Origin: Microvelia longipes
Taxonomy: Eukaryota > Arthropoda > Insecta > Hemiptera > Veliidae
DNA: 64,000 bases
Direction of reading: 5' to 3'
Assembly (NCBI GenBank): GCA_018340805.1
Contig: JACMZG010001914.1
Coordinates: forward strand, 22,226,055-22,290,054
Shown here: positions 41,201 through 53,204 of the stretch, piece after piece
Layout of the letters: each line of letters starts with the position of its first letter
Position numbering within the stretch: position 1 is the stretch's first letter
Notes under the pieces: generated by a model
What the model was told of the DNA's origin: nothing
The model's input: the letters and a program-made list of their open reading frames with translations, nothing else
Database searches by the model: none
Program-made: the position numbers and the translations under genes

Positions 41201-41896
41201 CCTTTAAAACACCCAGTGTACGAAAATAGAGGCCCTGCTCTGTTTCCTCAAGAACAGCCGTTTCCACCCGGAGGACCATCCATCTTGACACCGATTAAGG
41301 GAGGTGGCTCTCAGATATATAAAGTAGGATCTTCTTTGAACTTTAATGGAAATTCTGCGAAAGTCGGTAACCGTCAAGGAGTATTAAGACCTTTTGGTGG
41401 TGGATCTTTTGGAATTGGAAGTGTCGAAACAGTTGATCCATTTCAAGGAGAATCTGTAGGAGCGACTTCAAGTGGATTTTCTCAAGGAGTGAGTAGTATT
41501 GGTGGACTTAATCAGGGAGATACTTTTGGATATCAAGAGTCCTTTGAAAACGGGAGACCACAAGGATCATTTTCGTCTTCTGGAATCAATCAAAACTTTG
41601 GTGCAATCAATTCTCAAAATGGGTTTTCTGAATTTAACTCGTACCCTGGATTTGGGCTTTATCCTTCGAAGTACGAATCTGCTCTTGCTAAGAATCCATT
41701 ATTTTTGGTTTTGAAACTTTTAATAACTGAACCTGGTTTATGGGTGACATCGCCTGTGTTGTATCATGGATTAGCACACACAGGAATAGTTAAACCATTT
41801 CCTCATGGTTTCGGTATTTATGGATACAGATTTGCTAATAATGTGCCCAACAGCCAAGTTTACGGAAACGGTAATATTATCCATGACAATCCATGA
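38209..41896 (+). CDS. Secreted Gly/Ser/Asn/Gln-rich protein, 2 exons, function unknown
   Basis: Exons 38209-38241 and 41060-41896 give 289 aa. Exon 1 encodes MKFTFISLLYI and ends at GTAAGT; exon 2 follows TTTTTCAG and continues VLGVKCSHNEG in phase 0. The joined N-terminus is a clear signal peptide, with cleavage near residue 17. The mature part begins basic (PPRRK about 48-52) and has a Pro-rich stretch (FPQEQPFPPGG). From about residue 95 to 240 it is low complexity, rich in Gly, Ser, Phe, Asn and Gln with repeated GSFG, SSGF and QG words; a more hydrophobic end follows (NPLFLVLKLL) and then Gly/Asn/Tyr-rich sequence. No cysteine beyond the start. I do not recognise the family; such composition occurs in cuticular, silk-like and other extracellular arthropod proteins. 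A frame this long in such AT-rich DNA, plus the fitting signal exon, makes it a real gene. Confidence 0.75.
38615..39430 (+). mobile_element. Family A, copy 8, interrupted by a SINE
   Basis: GGTAATATGGTACTTTTTTC, CATCGGACTCGCTTCGTTC, GGTCACCCATCAAACCACTG, GCCGTATTGAAACGAATT; then the SINE at 38843-39100; then family interior resumes with TTACATATTTATGTATT and ends near the GTTAATGACGTAATAAAAA block at about 39400. Confidence 0.75.
38843..39100 (+). mobile_element. tRNA-derived SINE (SINE-2)
   Basis: Box A-like GTGGCCGAGGTCGTTAGGGC (38858-38877) and box B-like GGAGTTCGCATCC (38917-38929). The body contains GGTGGTTCCCGCAGGGGTTA and GATGAGCCGCAAGGCTCTAA and ends in a short ATT-rich tail. GAATT flanks both sides as a possible target duplication. 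Different from SINE-1 in head and body. Confidence 0.75.
39713..40351. mobile_element. TIR MITE (Family C), copy 2
   Basis: TIRs extend about 130-150 bp: AGTCCAAGAGCCAGGCCTAA / AGTCCAAGAGCCGGATTTGA, ACTCATTTTGTACTA, CATAGTC(A/T)GC and CCAGAGTGGAGCCCTT on both arms. Interior matches copy 1. No open frame that is conserved between copies. Confidence 0.85.
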
Positions 41897-41975
41897 CAAT
41901 GCAATGGTATATTTTATTAACAAAACCTTCACAACCTTAAGGTTCTTCCGTTATGAAGAGGATGAGATCCTCAAA

Positions 41976-41981
41976 AATAAA
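41976..41981 (+). promoter_or_regulatory. Candidate poly(A) signal
   Basis: First AATAAA after the stop codon of the secreted-protein gene, 80 bp downstream. Confidence 0.45.
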
Positions 41982-42772
41982 AATATCTTTGATTGTTAGC
42001 AAAATATCTTAGAGGAATCTTAAAAAAATGTTTTAGGGGACACTTTCTTAAATTTCGATTTTGTAGAATTTGACCTGATTAAACTTTTAGGACCTAAAGA
42101 CACCATATTGAAAGTTCGAATTCATACCTGAGGGTTCTGGTAATATAACGGATAGCACGTTATATTATGATACGTTTATATACGGGCCTTTTAAATTATG
42201 ATACGTTTTTGAAAGTAGGCATGTTTCCATTATAGTGGTATTACACTATAACAGGTGGCTATGGCCAACTATAACATAACATAATCGTTTATTCACCAAT
42301 AACTACAAAAATTTCGATACAATGAGAATAGTCATGCTTATACATATTTGCAGTAAAAATAAAAAAATAAATAGTTAAAAACTAAAAGTTAACTATGGAA
42401 AAGGACAAAACATATTTTTATTTATAAAAAGGACTAAAAGTGGTAAATAACTTTACTTGTTAGGTATTCTTTACATTCCTCAATCAACATTTTAAAACTC
42501 TTTTCCGATTGAACACTCTCAGCTAGTTTATCAGAGAATTCTGACCTGAGAATAATTAATGTATTTTGTTTAATGTACTGTTTTAAATAATTTTGATGGA
42601 ATTCTTAAATATTTTTGTAATATGCCTCACGCCGTCAAGAACAAATGAATAAATAAATTAATTAGTAACTTATAAATTCGTCGGCTGTTAGTAGGGTAAG
42701 TATAATTATCTTTGAAATAGAGATATTAGTTAACAAAATTGTTATTGGACTGTTAAAAATTAAATTTTAAGT
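41982..42772. other. 3' flank of the secreted-protein gene, unassigned
   Basis: No gene or repeat boundary. CTATAACAGGTGGC near 42246 and the repeated TTATATTATGATACGTTT words at 42162-42210 form a short imperfect duplication. Confidence 0.35.
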
Positions 42773-43199
42773 AGATTAATGAAGACTTCAGCCCTTTAAA
42801 ATTTTCTGTTTATTTACATTAACATTAAGAACAGACGTTTCGCATGGCGAAGCCAGGCATCTTCAGTGTGAAACAATAAAAAAAATCAACAAAAACAAAA
42901 ATTAGAAAACCAAAATCAAACATTATTTTTTTTTTACTTTAATCTCACTTCTAGCCTATTGTTTTGTTGTTTTTAACATGTTATTGTGTTTTTAACTTTT
43001 ATTTTAACTGTTTTTTAACTTGTGGTAAAGTTTTTTGGTGATGTTTTTCTGGTTTTGGTAAGGTTTACTAGTTTTTTGGTTGTTTGTTTTGTTGTATTTT
43101 TTTTGTTTAACACTAAAGATGCCTGGCTTCGCCATATCTGTTTTTATTGTTAAAGTAAATAAATAGAAAATTTTAAAGGACTGAAGTCTTCATTAATCC
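42773..43199. mobile_element. Foldback with CTTCAGTG-type arms
   Basis: The left arm TTAATGAAGACTTCAG ... GGCGAAGCCAGGCATCTTCA pairs with the right arm TAAAGATGCCTGGCTTCGCC ... CTGAAGTCTTCATTAA. The arms are about 110-120 bp with an A/T-biased loop of about 190 bp (A-rich left, T-rich right). Confidence 0.85.
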
Positions 43200-45269
43200 A
43201 CCTAGAATAGAGATATTAGCTTTAAATATGTAAACCTAGTATTTTTGTCGGCATTGAATTTTCATATGATATTATAATATTATAAAACGTTTTGTAAAGA
43301 AAAAAACCTTTTTCCAATATTTTATTATTATTTACGACACTAGGCTGCTAAAAGGAATTTCGCTGACAAGTTTTTTTTATTAAGTTTCGAGCCGAAGGTG
43401 AGGATTGACCAAACAAATTTACAGCTGAAGATAAAGAAATAAAATTTGACCGACAATGTAAAGCCGAGTCTACATTTTTACTGCTGAGGCGAATCCGAGT
43501 TAGGCAAATAGTAAGGTGTAACCGAAGCTGATAATCTTAAGACGAGTCAGGAATGTTTCCTTCGCTGCATATTGACGTACAAGATTTCATTTTTCAAGGG
43601 CAAAAAATTACACAAAAGATTTGATTTATCTTGTATTGATTATTATTCATAAAATTGACGTACGGATAAAACTAAAAAAATGTTAATTTATTAATATTAA
43701 CTTATAACATAATATTATGTTATATTAACATAATTATATTATAGGATTACCTCCTAATTATCACATTTGGCAGACATTTAATCATATGTTAATGAAGGTC
43801 ATTCTGGCGGTCATTCTTGGAAGCCTATTTTTTATTAATTTTAATTTTTTAATTGAAAAAAGGAGGAAGTCGGAACACTGTTCGTACCGCCGACCCCTTG
43901 TAAACCCTTTGTAATTGGATTGCTGCGCAAAAAAGCCAGCATTCCAAAGGAAATTCAACCTGCTTGCGGACCATAACTAAAGTTGAGTAAATTTGGGGTC
44001 CGCAATTTCCTTTGTGCATTCTTGGGCACTAATCCAGTTCGAGCTCAGGTTAAAGGTTTATGCCTCATAGTCGGATTGGCAGCACTTTTTCTTGTCTGTC
44101 AATTTGTATGGATTGACATATGGATTGATCTAACCACCATAAGTTGTTCTAATATATGATTGCCATTGTATAATAAATACTAATCTTAAAAATGTTAGCC
44201 CATTTATTTTATAATATCTCTAATCAGCTGATTTAATTCCAAGTTTGCTGACACTTTAAAGTTTTGCTACTTAGTTTTATATATTCCGTATTAATTTACC
44301 TATAAATAAGGAAAAACGTCACTTTATGGATTGAAATCAGTGTAACCTAATAACAGTACAGATAAAACTTATTTTGTAAAAAACTTTTGTGCTAACCTTG
44401 GAATAAAATTATTTATTTAATTAAAATGTTTTTTTAAAGATGTGATTTTCAATTACAACCCATATACTCTATACCTAATTTCGGTTATTAAATTTTTGTA
44501 AAGGGAAGCACTGTAATAAGAAAAACCAGAGGCCACTTGTTTTTCGTGGCGCTGGGAGCCACTTAGCGGCCACATAATTATTGTTCTACATCAGTTTGTA
44601 TCCAATGGACTGCCTCAATATATGTGAATTTTCAAAAGTATAAGTCAACAAACGTGATTTGTTTACACCATGTTATATATGTCAATCAATAAAACCTGAA
44701 CTAATGCTGATAGTACAAATTAATTTTGTATATTTCTTACATATTTTTAAAGATTTGTGATGTTTAAAATTTTCGCTGTCACTATCATTAAGAAAATTGC
44801 TAAAGGACACAGCTTGACCTACCTCAATTTAGTCGCCGTACTGCTGGCGACTTGACGAGGGCACTACCATACCCCTCGATAAATTATTTGTTGTTACTTG
44901 GAATTTAGCCTTTGATTTAGGAAATTTTCATCGCCTCACCCACAAAAAATACTTAAACATGTTTTTAGTCATAAATTTGACATTGATATGATGAAAATTA
45001 GGCAAAATAATATGTGCTAAAAGTGATATTAGTTCATTAAAACAGCAGATTTTCATTTTACTAGATGTCAACAAACCTTGTATTTTTATAAATTTTTTTT
45101 ATAATATAACTTATTTATGATGGCAGTAATTTTTTGTATATGTAATAGTACAAAGCGACTTTTGCACCTTCAGTACTTTAAAAGTCATTTAAGATTTTGA
45201 AATTTATTAAATGAAGAAGGACGCCATATTGATACAGCATAATAAAAAATTTAATAATTAATTCGTTTG
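43200..45269. other. Unassigned intergenic with a GC-richer island
   Basis: 43860-44060 is GC-richer (GTACCGCCGACCCCTTG, GCTGCGCAAAAAAGCC, GGACCATAACTAAAG ... GGGGTCCGC), without an open frame; probably a decayed element. The remainder is AT-rich and featureless. Confidence 0.35.
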
Positions 45270-45840
45270 TAAGTGTGTGTGTATTCTGCTAATGTATTTA
45301 TGCTAGAGGGTTAAAACTTGATACAAAATCTTAAGGTCTAGTTGTGCTATTCGAAAAATATTTTTTATGACGTCATTAGTTTAAAATTTAGAACGCTTTT
45401 AGTCATATATAAGGCTAACATATGCGCCCGTTTTCATTTAATTATCAGCAGTAGTTCATTTTTTTTATAAAATTACTTGTATAGGTTTTTTAAATAACTC
45501 TTTTAAAGCCAGAAAATATTAAATCGAGATGAATTTTGTTGTATCCCTTTACATAACAAATATGTATACTAAAGTTCGTTTCAAAACATAAGTATATATA
45601 CGATTTTTGTTGGCAAAGTTAAACTGCATCGAGCGTGGTCACGCCTGGATGGATGACCACTAGAAATAAAGCAAATGTATTTACTGTCAGAAAACGTGCA
45701 AAGCGAATCTGAAGATGTGTTGCAGTATAAATTTGGTGATTTTTATATTCTGAGGAAAAGCGAAACGAGTCCGAAGTAATGAGAATGATCGCAGCGAATC
45801 CGATGTGTAGGAGGAGTTCGGAGGTACCCTTACCCAATTT
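45270..45840 (-). mobile_element. Family A, copy 9 (reverse)
   Basis: TAATGTATTTATGCTAGAG, ATTTTTTATGACGTCATTAG, CACGCCTGGATGGATGACCA, GAGGAAAAGCGAAACGAGTC, GAATGATCGCAGCGAATCCG, GAGGTACCCTTACCCAATTT. Confidence 0.8.
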
Positions 45841-48812
45841 ATTTATAACTTATAACCCAAGTCTTTATATCTTGAATATGAAGTAGGTAAAAATAACCAG
45901 ATCTAACTTTATATGATTAAATAGTACCGTCATTCATAAAGTTCTTTATGTAATATTTCAAAAATGAGAATGAATAAATCTAAAAAAAGATCTAGTTGTG
46001 AACTTGGGAATTAACGAAAGAAAGTTCTAAATCTAGACATAGCTTTAGATTATAATTCACAGTTGTGAGGTTGGTCATACTGATAATTAAATGCATTTTC
46101 ATTCCTCATGCCATTTCTTTCCTTCGTTTATTACTTTTGCATTTATTTAATTTAATTTATTGTTTCAAAAATTATTTAATGATTAAATTTAACTTATCTT
46201 TTGTTTAATTGTTCATTTAACAACTGAAGAATCAGCTGTCGTCGATACTTACTGTTGGATGTGAATATTTAACATTTAATGGTGAGATTTTATTATAATA
46301 GTAAAAACAGAGGCTCTAGAATATCTTGGTTCGCAGATACTCAATATTGACAAAATTTTAAAATATGTGATTCTTGTAATTTAAAGATCTTTGTAACTAC
46401 ATGTTTAGTATTGAGATTAGAAATAACTTGTGGGCCGTAATCACCAAAACGAACTTAAACTCAAAATTACTGTAAACTCTACAGTTGAAACTTCTGTCGG
46501 TATTCACCAAGATGGAATCTCATTTAAGCATGATATATATTACTAAAGGTTATATTACTATATATATTATTATAATACTAGATATATTAGTAGGTTATAT
46601 CAATACATCAAGAGACTTGAAACATCTTCCTCTAAAAGCGAGTTGAGGTTATAAAAAATCACTTCTCATCTGCTTTTCACAATGTTTGTGTTCGCTTTGT
46701 ATTTTAAACGTTCGGCTGTATAAGTTGTAATTTTGGACTTGTTGTTTATTTGAGTATATTAATAGTCAAAAGTGTTGAGGTTACTTTTCTGATGTTTTAA
46801 AATGTTTTTAACTAATCAGTTAATTTTATTATAATCTTACAACATAATAGTATCACTGAACGAACAGTGTGATAAAAATAATTTGTAACTCTAAAACTAA
46901 AAATAACTAAAATTGGTGATATTATGATGACTAAAAGGTATGAAGGTATATCCGTAGGCCAAAGGAATGAAATGGAATCGAGCTATTACTAGCTTGTTTT
47001 ATTTTAAGTATTTGTTCCTTATCTATATATTTTATCCCTTTTTATATATCATCATAATTTCATTGATTATCAAAATAATAAAAGCGTTTAGCTATTTGTT
47101 TTACGGCTCAAAAATTGAAATGTTGCGAAAGAGTAAAACCTATAGCACGCCTTGATTTCTTGAATGTAGGCTAAATCTACATCGCACTTATGTGTTACAG
47201 ACCATAGAAAGCAGGGGTATTAGATAAAGGGGATGCTGCCATGAGGATATTACTGACCTCATTAACTATTTTAAAGGTAATTAAATAGAGGCAAATTAAA
47301 CTTTTGTAGTAAGTTAGAAGCGAAGGATTATGTTAATATAATTTTATATTATAAAAAAATTAGATTATATTATAATATTATGTTACTAAAACAATGCTCT
47401 TCTTTTAAAAGCACTGCAATTTTCTCGCCTTCGTAGCAAAATTAATTGTAGAGATATAATTTAATTATTCTAAATACATTTACAAACACTTGGAAAATAA
47501 TAGCATATAGCAAAGTTTATTGCTATAAACCAAATAGTTATTACCTATAAGGGATATCTGTTAGATAAGTAAGTGGTAAGTTAACAGTTTAGTGGTATAT
47601 GGTATATTGAAGATATGAGCAGTCTCGGTGTTCAGAATAAGTGTGGACGTTCCAGCATATGTTCTGGATAAATTATTCTATATTTTTGTGAAATAAAGGG
47701 AGGGTCACTTCTTTATAAGGGATATTCTGTTATTTTTATATATTTTGAATAAAGTAAATACGGCTCTAATTCATTTGTTTAAGCTTAAATTGATGGTGTC
47801 TGCTAAGGGGTAAGCATAATAGACTCTGTTATGGTAGCTGAATAAATCATGGTGGCAGAAGCTAGCTATGGAGCAAGCAGTCTGGAGCGAGACAAATAAG
47901 TTTTTAGTGTAAAAGAAGATAGAAAATGCTGGCAATAGATAAGTATATGATAATGTGGGTTATAAAAGATTGTTAGATAATAAATTAATGAGTTACTTGC
48001 ACGTTTTGGGGTTTTATTTAAAATTAAAGGAAACCATAAAAACAGATTAAAGAAGAGACTCAAAAATGCTCTTTAAAGCTTCCCGGAAATTCATAATAAA
48101 TATTAAAAACTATTTTGAAAAATAGCAAATATGTTAATATATTGGGACAAAAATTTGAACGTGACCATAATTTTGCTTTTTTTCTAAGCCTTTAAATTTT
48201 ATTAATTCTTTAATCGTATGGATCGCACTTTTTTAATTAAAACGGTATATAATAATTTTTAGAATGTGTTAAAACATTCTTCTTAATAGGATTAAAATTA
48301 ACATAAGTTTCATTTTAAAGGGTTCTCTGAGACAAATGCAAAAACCACATTTTAAAATTTGCTTTAAAACCACAAAAGAATGGCTGTGCTTTACAGAGGT
48401 TTTATTTCTGCATTATATAACTCATATTGATTTAGATTTTTAGAAGGCCGTGCTTACAGTTAATTAATGATAAGTCTAAGCGAAGCTTCAAAATAGCCTT
48501 CGATTTTGAAATCATGTATTCCCAAACATCTTATTAAAATGTAGCTATACTCTGAACGCTTTGTCTGTTAGAATTTGATTTACGCAATAGGGCAACCTCA
48601 AAATAAAATATAAATATAACATAACTATGCATATCCATTAAACTCTCTGGTTGCGCCAGTTTGTGTGCTTGATAAAAATTGATTCAGAAAGTAGGTTTAC
48701 GCACTAAATAAAGGTTTCTGAATCACAATAAATTTAAATTTGATAGAACTGAAAAAAATTGAACTGAAAATTTGACAGACTGTCAGAAACATTTCTTTGG
48801 TATTCACCGCTG
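45841..48812. other. Unassigned intergenic
   Basis: AT-rich; frames are short and hydrophobic by composition. Around 47225-47290 lies a diverged relative of the 7771-8299 element (AGATAAAGGGGATGCTGCCA, ATTACTGACC). Confidence 0.35.
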
Positions 48813-50674
48813 AAGGATGACGTCAGGTCTGGAGGGCAAACGGTAACATGATGATTCTATACTGGGTTTTCACTAAAAAATATTAAATACATATTTTCTG
48901 AATGGTTAAATATATAGCTGTGTGCAGTTTACATTAAAGAATTGATCTATCGTCTAGATTATGCCAAAGTTTCCATAATCTATTACATTAAAAGATATTT
49001 AAAACAGAAAATAGTTTACTTGCCAACTTATTGAACTTGCCAAGACAATAAAATTTTAATAAATATTTTAAATTATTTTCACTTCTAATAATTGAAATGT
49101 TATTCAACTTGGGTTAACATTTAATTAATCAATGTCATTCTTTTCAGGGTTCGAGAGAGAAAAAGAGGTACATTGAGACAAATTAAATCCAGGAAGAAAA
49201 CATCAATCATCATCCACTTAGTTCATATTCCCTCTTAACATTATTTTTAACCATAGTGTTTGTACAATCGGGTTGAAATTATTTAAGTTTTAATGAATTC
49301 TTAATTTAATTGGTTAAATTTAAAATACATGCAATAGAGCATGAAATTATTCATGTTAAATTTAAAAGTTAATTTAGTTACTAGTATAGGAATACTATAC
49401 CCATAGTAAATTTAGATTTTCACTGTATTGTTCTTTCGATTGTACCTACATTACGCTACTTTTTGGGCATTCTTGTTATTTTTTAAATACTTGTTTTAAC
49501 ATAAAAAATGTTGTGTGATGTACAATGTGAGTGTGTTATAAATATGTGTTTTATCAGTTAGTAAGATACAGTTTTAAACGATTTCCACTTTATTGAGTAT
49601 GAGTGGAACCATTAAGTAGTTTTTGTTTGACTATAATATCTTATAACTGATTTGTGATGAGCCTCAAATTGTGCATTATTCGTATAGGATTACATCGGTT
49701 ACCAATCAAAAATGGAATTTACAGATGGCGAACTAGGGACCAAGTCCTCGGACCATCGTACTTAAGGGTTACGTCAGGTATAGAGGGCAAACTGTAACAT
49801 GATAAATATATACTGGGTTTTTACTAAAAAATATTAAATACATATTTTCTGAATGGTTCAACAAATAGCTATATGAAGATTACATTGAGGAATTGATCTA
49901 TCGTCTTGATTATGCCAAAGTTTCCATAATCTATTATATTAAAAGATATTTAAAACAGAAAGTTGTTTACAGAACTTGCCAAGACAATACGATTTTAATA
50001 AATATTTTAAATTATTTTCACATCTGATAATTGAAATGTTATTCAACTGGTTAACATTTAATTAATCAAATGTCAACCTTTTCAGGGTTCGAGAGAGAAA
50101 AAAGAGGTACATTGAGACAAATTAAATCCAGGAAGAAAACAACAATCATCATCCATTTAGTTTATATTCCCTCTTAACATTATTTTTAACCATCGTGTTT
50201 GTACAATCGGGTTGAATTATTTAAGTTTTTCATGCAATATAGCATGAAATTATTCATGTTAAATTCAAAAGTTAATTTAGTTACTAGTATAGGAATACTA
50301 TACCAATAGTAAATTTAGATTTTCACTGTATTGTTCTTTCGATTGTACCTACATTACGCTACTTTTTGGGCATTCTTGTTATTTTTAAATACTTGTTTTA
50401 ACATAAAAATGTAGTGTGATGTACAATAATTGAGTTGAGTGTGTTATAAATGTGTGTTTTATCAGTTACTAAGATACAGTTTTAAACGATTTCCACTTTA
50501 TTGAGTATGAGTGGAACCATTATGTAGTTTTTGTTTGACTATAATATCTTATAACTGATTTGTGATGAGCCTCAAAGTGTGCATTTATTCGTATAGGATT
50601 ACATCTGGTTACCAAATCAAAAATGGAATTTACAGATGGCGAACTAGGGACCAAGTCCTCGGACCATCGTACTT
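48813..50674 (+). repeat. Tandem duplication, two units of about 0.9 kb
   Basis: Unit 1 is 48813-49763 and unit 2 is 49764-50674. Both run from ACGTCAGGT...GAGGGCAAAC to ACCATCGTACTTA, with high identity, scattered indels and a deletion of about 40 bp in unit 2. Each contains TTTTCAGGGTTCGAGAGAG, an acceptor followed by a short frame, and ATGGAATTTACAGATGGCG near its right end. Confidence 0.9.
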
Positions 50675-50764
50675 ATCCATTACCAAGTAATTCGGATACG
50701 TTTAAATCCACGATTTCAGTGGAATTTTTCAAGTTTTTTAAATTGACAAATGGTCTCAAACTAG
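50623..50764 (+). CDS. Possible first coding exon, unknown product
   Basis: ATG at 50623 opens a 59-codon frame; a donor AG|GTAAGC follows at 50764/50765. It begins MEFTDGELGTKSSDHRTYPL and continues polar, then FFKFFKL. In duplication unit 1 the same ATG reaches a TAA after 17 codons because the duplication boundary cuts it. Polar, GC-balanced codons favour coding, but no downstream exon joins convincingly. The frame at 51327-51440 with its own acceptor and donor is the nearest candidate, and the phases do not match. Confidence 0.3.
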
Positions 50765-51326
50765 GTAAGCTGTTGGTTTCTGTTTGTCGATCTGAAACAT
50801 GAAATGTCTTGATCCCAATAAGTATTCCTATTATATCCTATTTTGTGTCCATTCCATCACAAAGACACACATTCCCTTTAATTGTGAAAGAGTGAGTAGT
50901 TTTAAGAACTGGCGAGAATTCGAGAATCAAGCTTAATAATAAATATTCGATATTACTAGATGTAACCCTCGAAAATAGATAATATCCAAAGATTTTTTGG
51001 GGTAAATCAATGTATTTTAAATATTAGATAAATCATTATTGATGGATATCATGTTATTTTAGTGAATGTCATATCTGACACACTATAAGGGTCTACAAAA
51101 TTAAGGGTATTTGATAAATATTCCAAGTTACTAACAATATTTTTGGTGTATAGAAAAACACCTTCTTTAAATCATTCATAAATCATGAATGAATCATGCA
51201 GCGAAAAAAGATACTTCAGTTCTAAATTGTGTTTATTTTTACAACATTCTTAACTATGATTATATTATGAGTTAATATACTACATTTGTGTAAACATTTA
51301 AGTCATATATCTAAAAGTTTTGGGTA

Positions 51327-51440
51327 ATGCAGGCTAGAAGAAGCGATAGATTGAGACAAAAGGATATTAAGACCAAAGTCGTCGGAGTTTTTCAAGATGA
51401 GATGCTCAGTATTTATATAGGAAATATTAAAGGTAATTGA
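51327..51440 (+). other. Exon-like short frame
   Basis: ATGCAGGCTAGAAGAAGCG opens 37 codons (MQARRSDRLRQKDIKTKVVG ...); the same frame can be an internal exon 51333-51432 with acceptor AATGCAG and donor AAAG|GTAATT. Basic and hydrophilic. No family recognised. Confidence 0.25.
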
Positions 51441-51544
51441 AGGTAAATTCGACTTTTCTATACTGCATGTTTAATTATTTCGTAAAATGTTTGAAATCAA
51501 TATTTTGAAGAAAAAAAAATCTGTTTAATTCCTTAAATTAAATG

Positions 51545-52215
51545 AAAAAAATTCGGGTACAGGTATCTTAAAATTTTTATCATCACATCGGATTCGCTAC
51601 GCTCATTCTCACTACTTTGAACTGGTTCGCTCGTCCTTAGAATATAGAAATCACCTAATTTATATTACAGTTCTTCTTTAGACTCGTTTCGATCGTCCTC
51701 GATTTACTAATACATTCGTTTTATTCCCAGCGGTCACTCATCCAGGCATTGAGCTCGCCAGAAACTGCGTAACTTTTATGATCCAACAAAACCGTAAATA
51801 TATTTTCCGTACTAAAACGAAACTCAGTATATTTATTCATTATATAAAGGGATACAGTTGTGCTATATTGCAACTCAATTATATTATTTTCCGTTTATTA
51901 ACATTTAAAAAGAAATCGTAAACAAGTCATTCGACAAAAATTGAACTAATGCTGATAATGACATGAAACTTGGCACATATGTTTGTCTTATACATAATTA
52001 CATGCGTGCTGAATCTCAAACCGATCGACAAATTGTTTCGCGTTTTATGATTTTTTAAAATGTTCGCAAAATTATTGCCGGTTAACGACGTTAGAAATAT
52101 GTGTACACATATACAAACAGATAAATTAGTGAAAACATTTAGGAGATCTTAAAACACCTAAAACGGATATTTCACCCAAAACAATCTTAGTTTTAGATTT
52201 TTTTCAAAATAGGAT
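51545..52215 (+). mobile_element. Family A, copy 10 (near full length)
   Basis: TTCGGGTACAGGTATCTTAA, CATCGGATTCGCTACGCTC, ATTCCCAGCGGTCACTCATC, GATCCAACAAAACCGT, GGTTAACGACGTTAG, then AAAACGGATATTTCACCC near the 3' end. The subterminal hairpin is lost. Confidence 0.8.
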
Positions 52216-52439
52216 ACGGTTTCTTTCTACGATGTAAATGTGGAAAAGTAATAATAAGTACGAAGTACCTCGAAACTTTACCTTATCAACGGATTCACCA
52301 CACGTTTTCTCACCACTTCGGACTTACTTCGTTTGTCATTATAGTACTATTACATTAGATTGTAATCAGGGAAAGGTGAATCACCTAGCAAGTAGGCCAC
52401 GTTGTAGGGCCATTTTGCTAATTCTCTTACTCAGATAGA

Positions 52440-52824
52440 GAATAGTGTTCTAGCTTATATGAATCCGAATCTGCAGGCATTTTACGTCTAATCAACAAAG
52501 AGTAAGAGCCGTGGCTTTGCAATTAGTTTCTATAGCTTTATCTAGAAACAACACGTGCCTCACAGCCAGACTAAGCTTTCCTGCTCTCAAATACCATAAG
52601 GCAGAAACATGTATATTTTATATAAGATACTATTAAGGGTCGTAAGTTCTGCCTAGACCTAGGTTCATTTAGGCTTGGGGATCTTTAACGAGTACCTGAC
52701 ATCGCTCAGGCTCGAAGCCATCTGCTTATCGTCCATTTCGATGAACGGCACATGTAAGGATTTCCATCACTCGGACTGTCTGGGTGGCAGACGCATGTGC
52801 TAACCATAACACAATCGGAACCTC
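52440..52824 (-). mobile_element. SINE-1, copy 3 (reverse)
   Basis: Reverse complement of the SINE body and head: AACACGTGCCTCACAGCCAG, ATACCATAAGGCAGAAACAT, GATGAACGGCACATGTAAGG, GACTGTCTGGGTGGCAGACG. Box B is damaged. It lies 20 bp from a MITE. Confidence 0.85.
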
Positions 52825-52844
52825 CTTGTTTATCAGACATTAAC

Positions 52845-53198
52845 TTAGAATAATACTATATATATATAGAAGAAGCACTACTGATAACACGAAAGGCGGT
52901 TCACTGGTGCACTTAAGTAATGCTGCCACCCTAACAATATACAATTTTCTAAACGTAGATTCTTGTATTCCGCCACCCTTTTGCCATCTAAGACCGGTTT
53001 TATTAAATACTCAGCAGGTGTTTTAAGTTATTATATTTGTTCTTTGCAATCTTTCTTCATTATTAGATATTTATGACACATATTTCAAATAATGTTTTGT
53101 TGTCAGGTTGGCAGCATTACTTAAGTGCACCAGTCAACCGGCTTTCGTGTTATCAGTAGATTTACATTGTGCTCCTTCTATATATAGTATTATTCTAA
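52845..53198. mobile_element. TIR MITE, arms about 95 bp
   Basis: The left arm TTAGAATAATACTATATATA ... GATAACACGAAAGGCGGTTC ... CACTTAAGTAATGCTGCCA is repeated in reverse at 53103-53198 (TGGCAGCATTACTTAAGTG ... CGGCTTTCGTGTTATC ... TATAGTATTATTCTAA). The right arm has a 10-bp insert. No coding content. Confidence 0.88.
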
Positions 53199-53204
53199 GG
53201 ACAC

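Noticed and set aside
41499..41999. Overlapping plus-strand frames within the secreted-protein exon
   Set aside because: Alternative-frame shadows; the long frame joins a signal-peptide exon in phase.
46967..47155. Small hydrophobic plus-strand frame
   Set aside because: Ile/Tyr/Phe-rich by AT content; no splice sites or partners.
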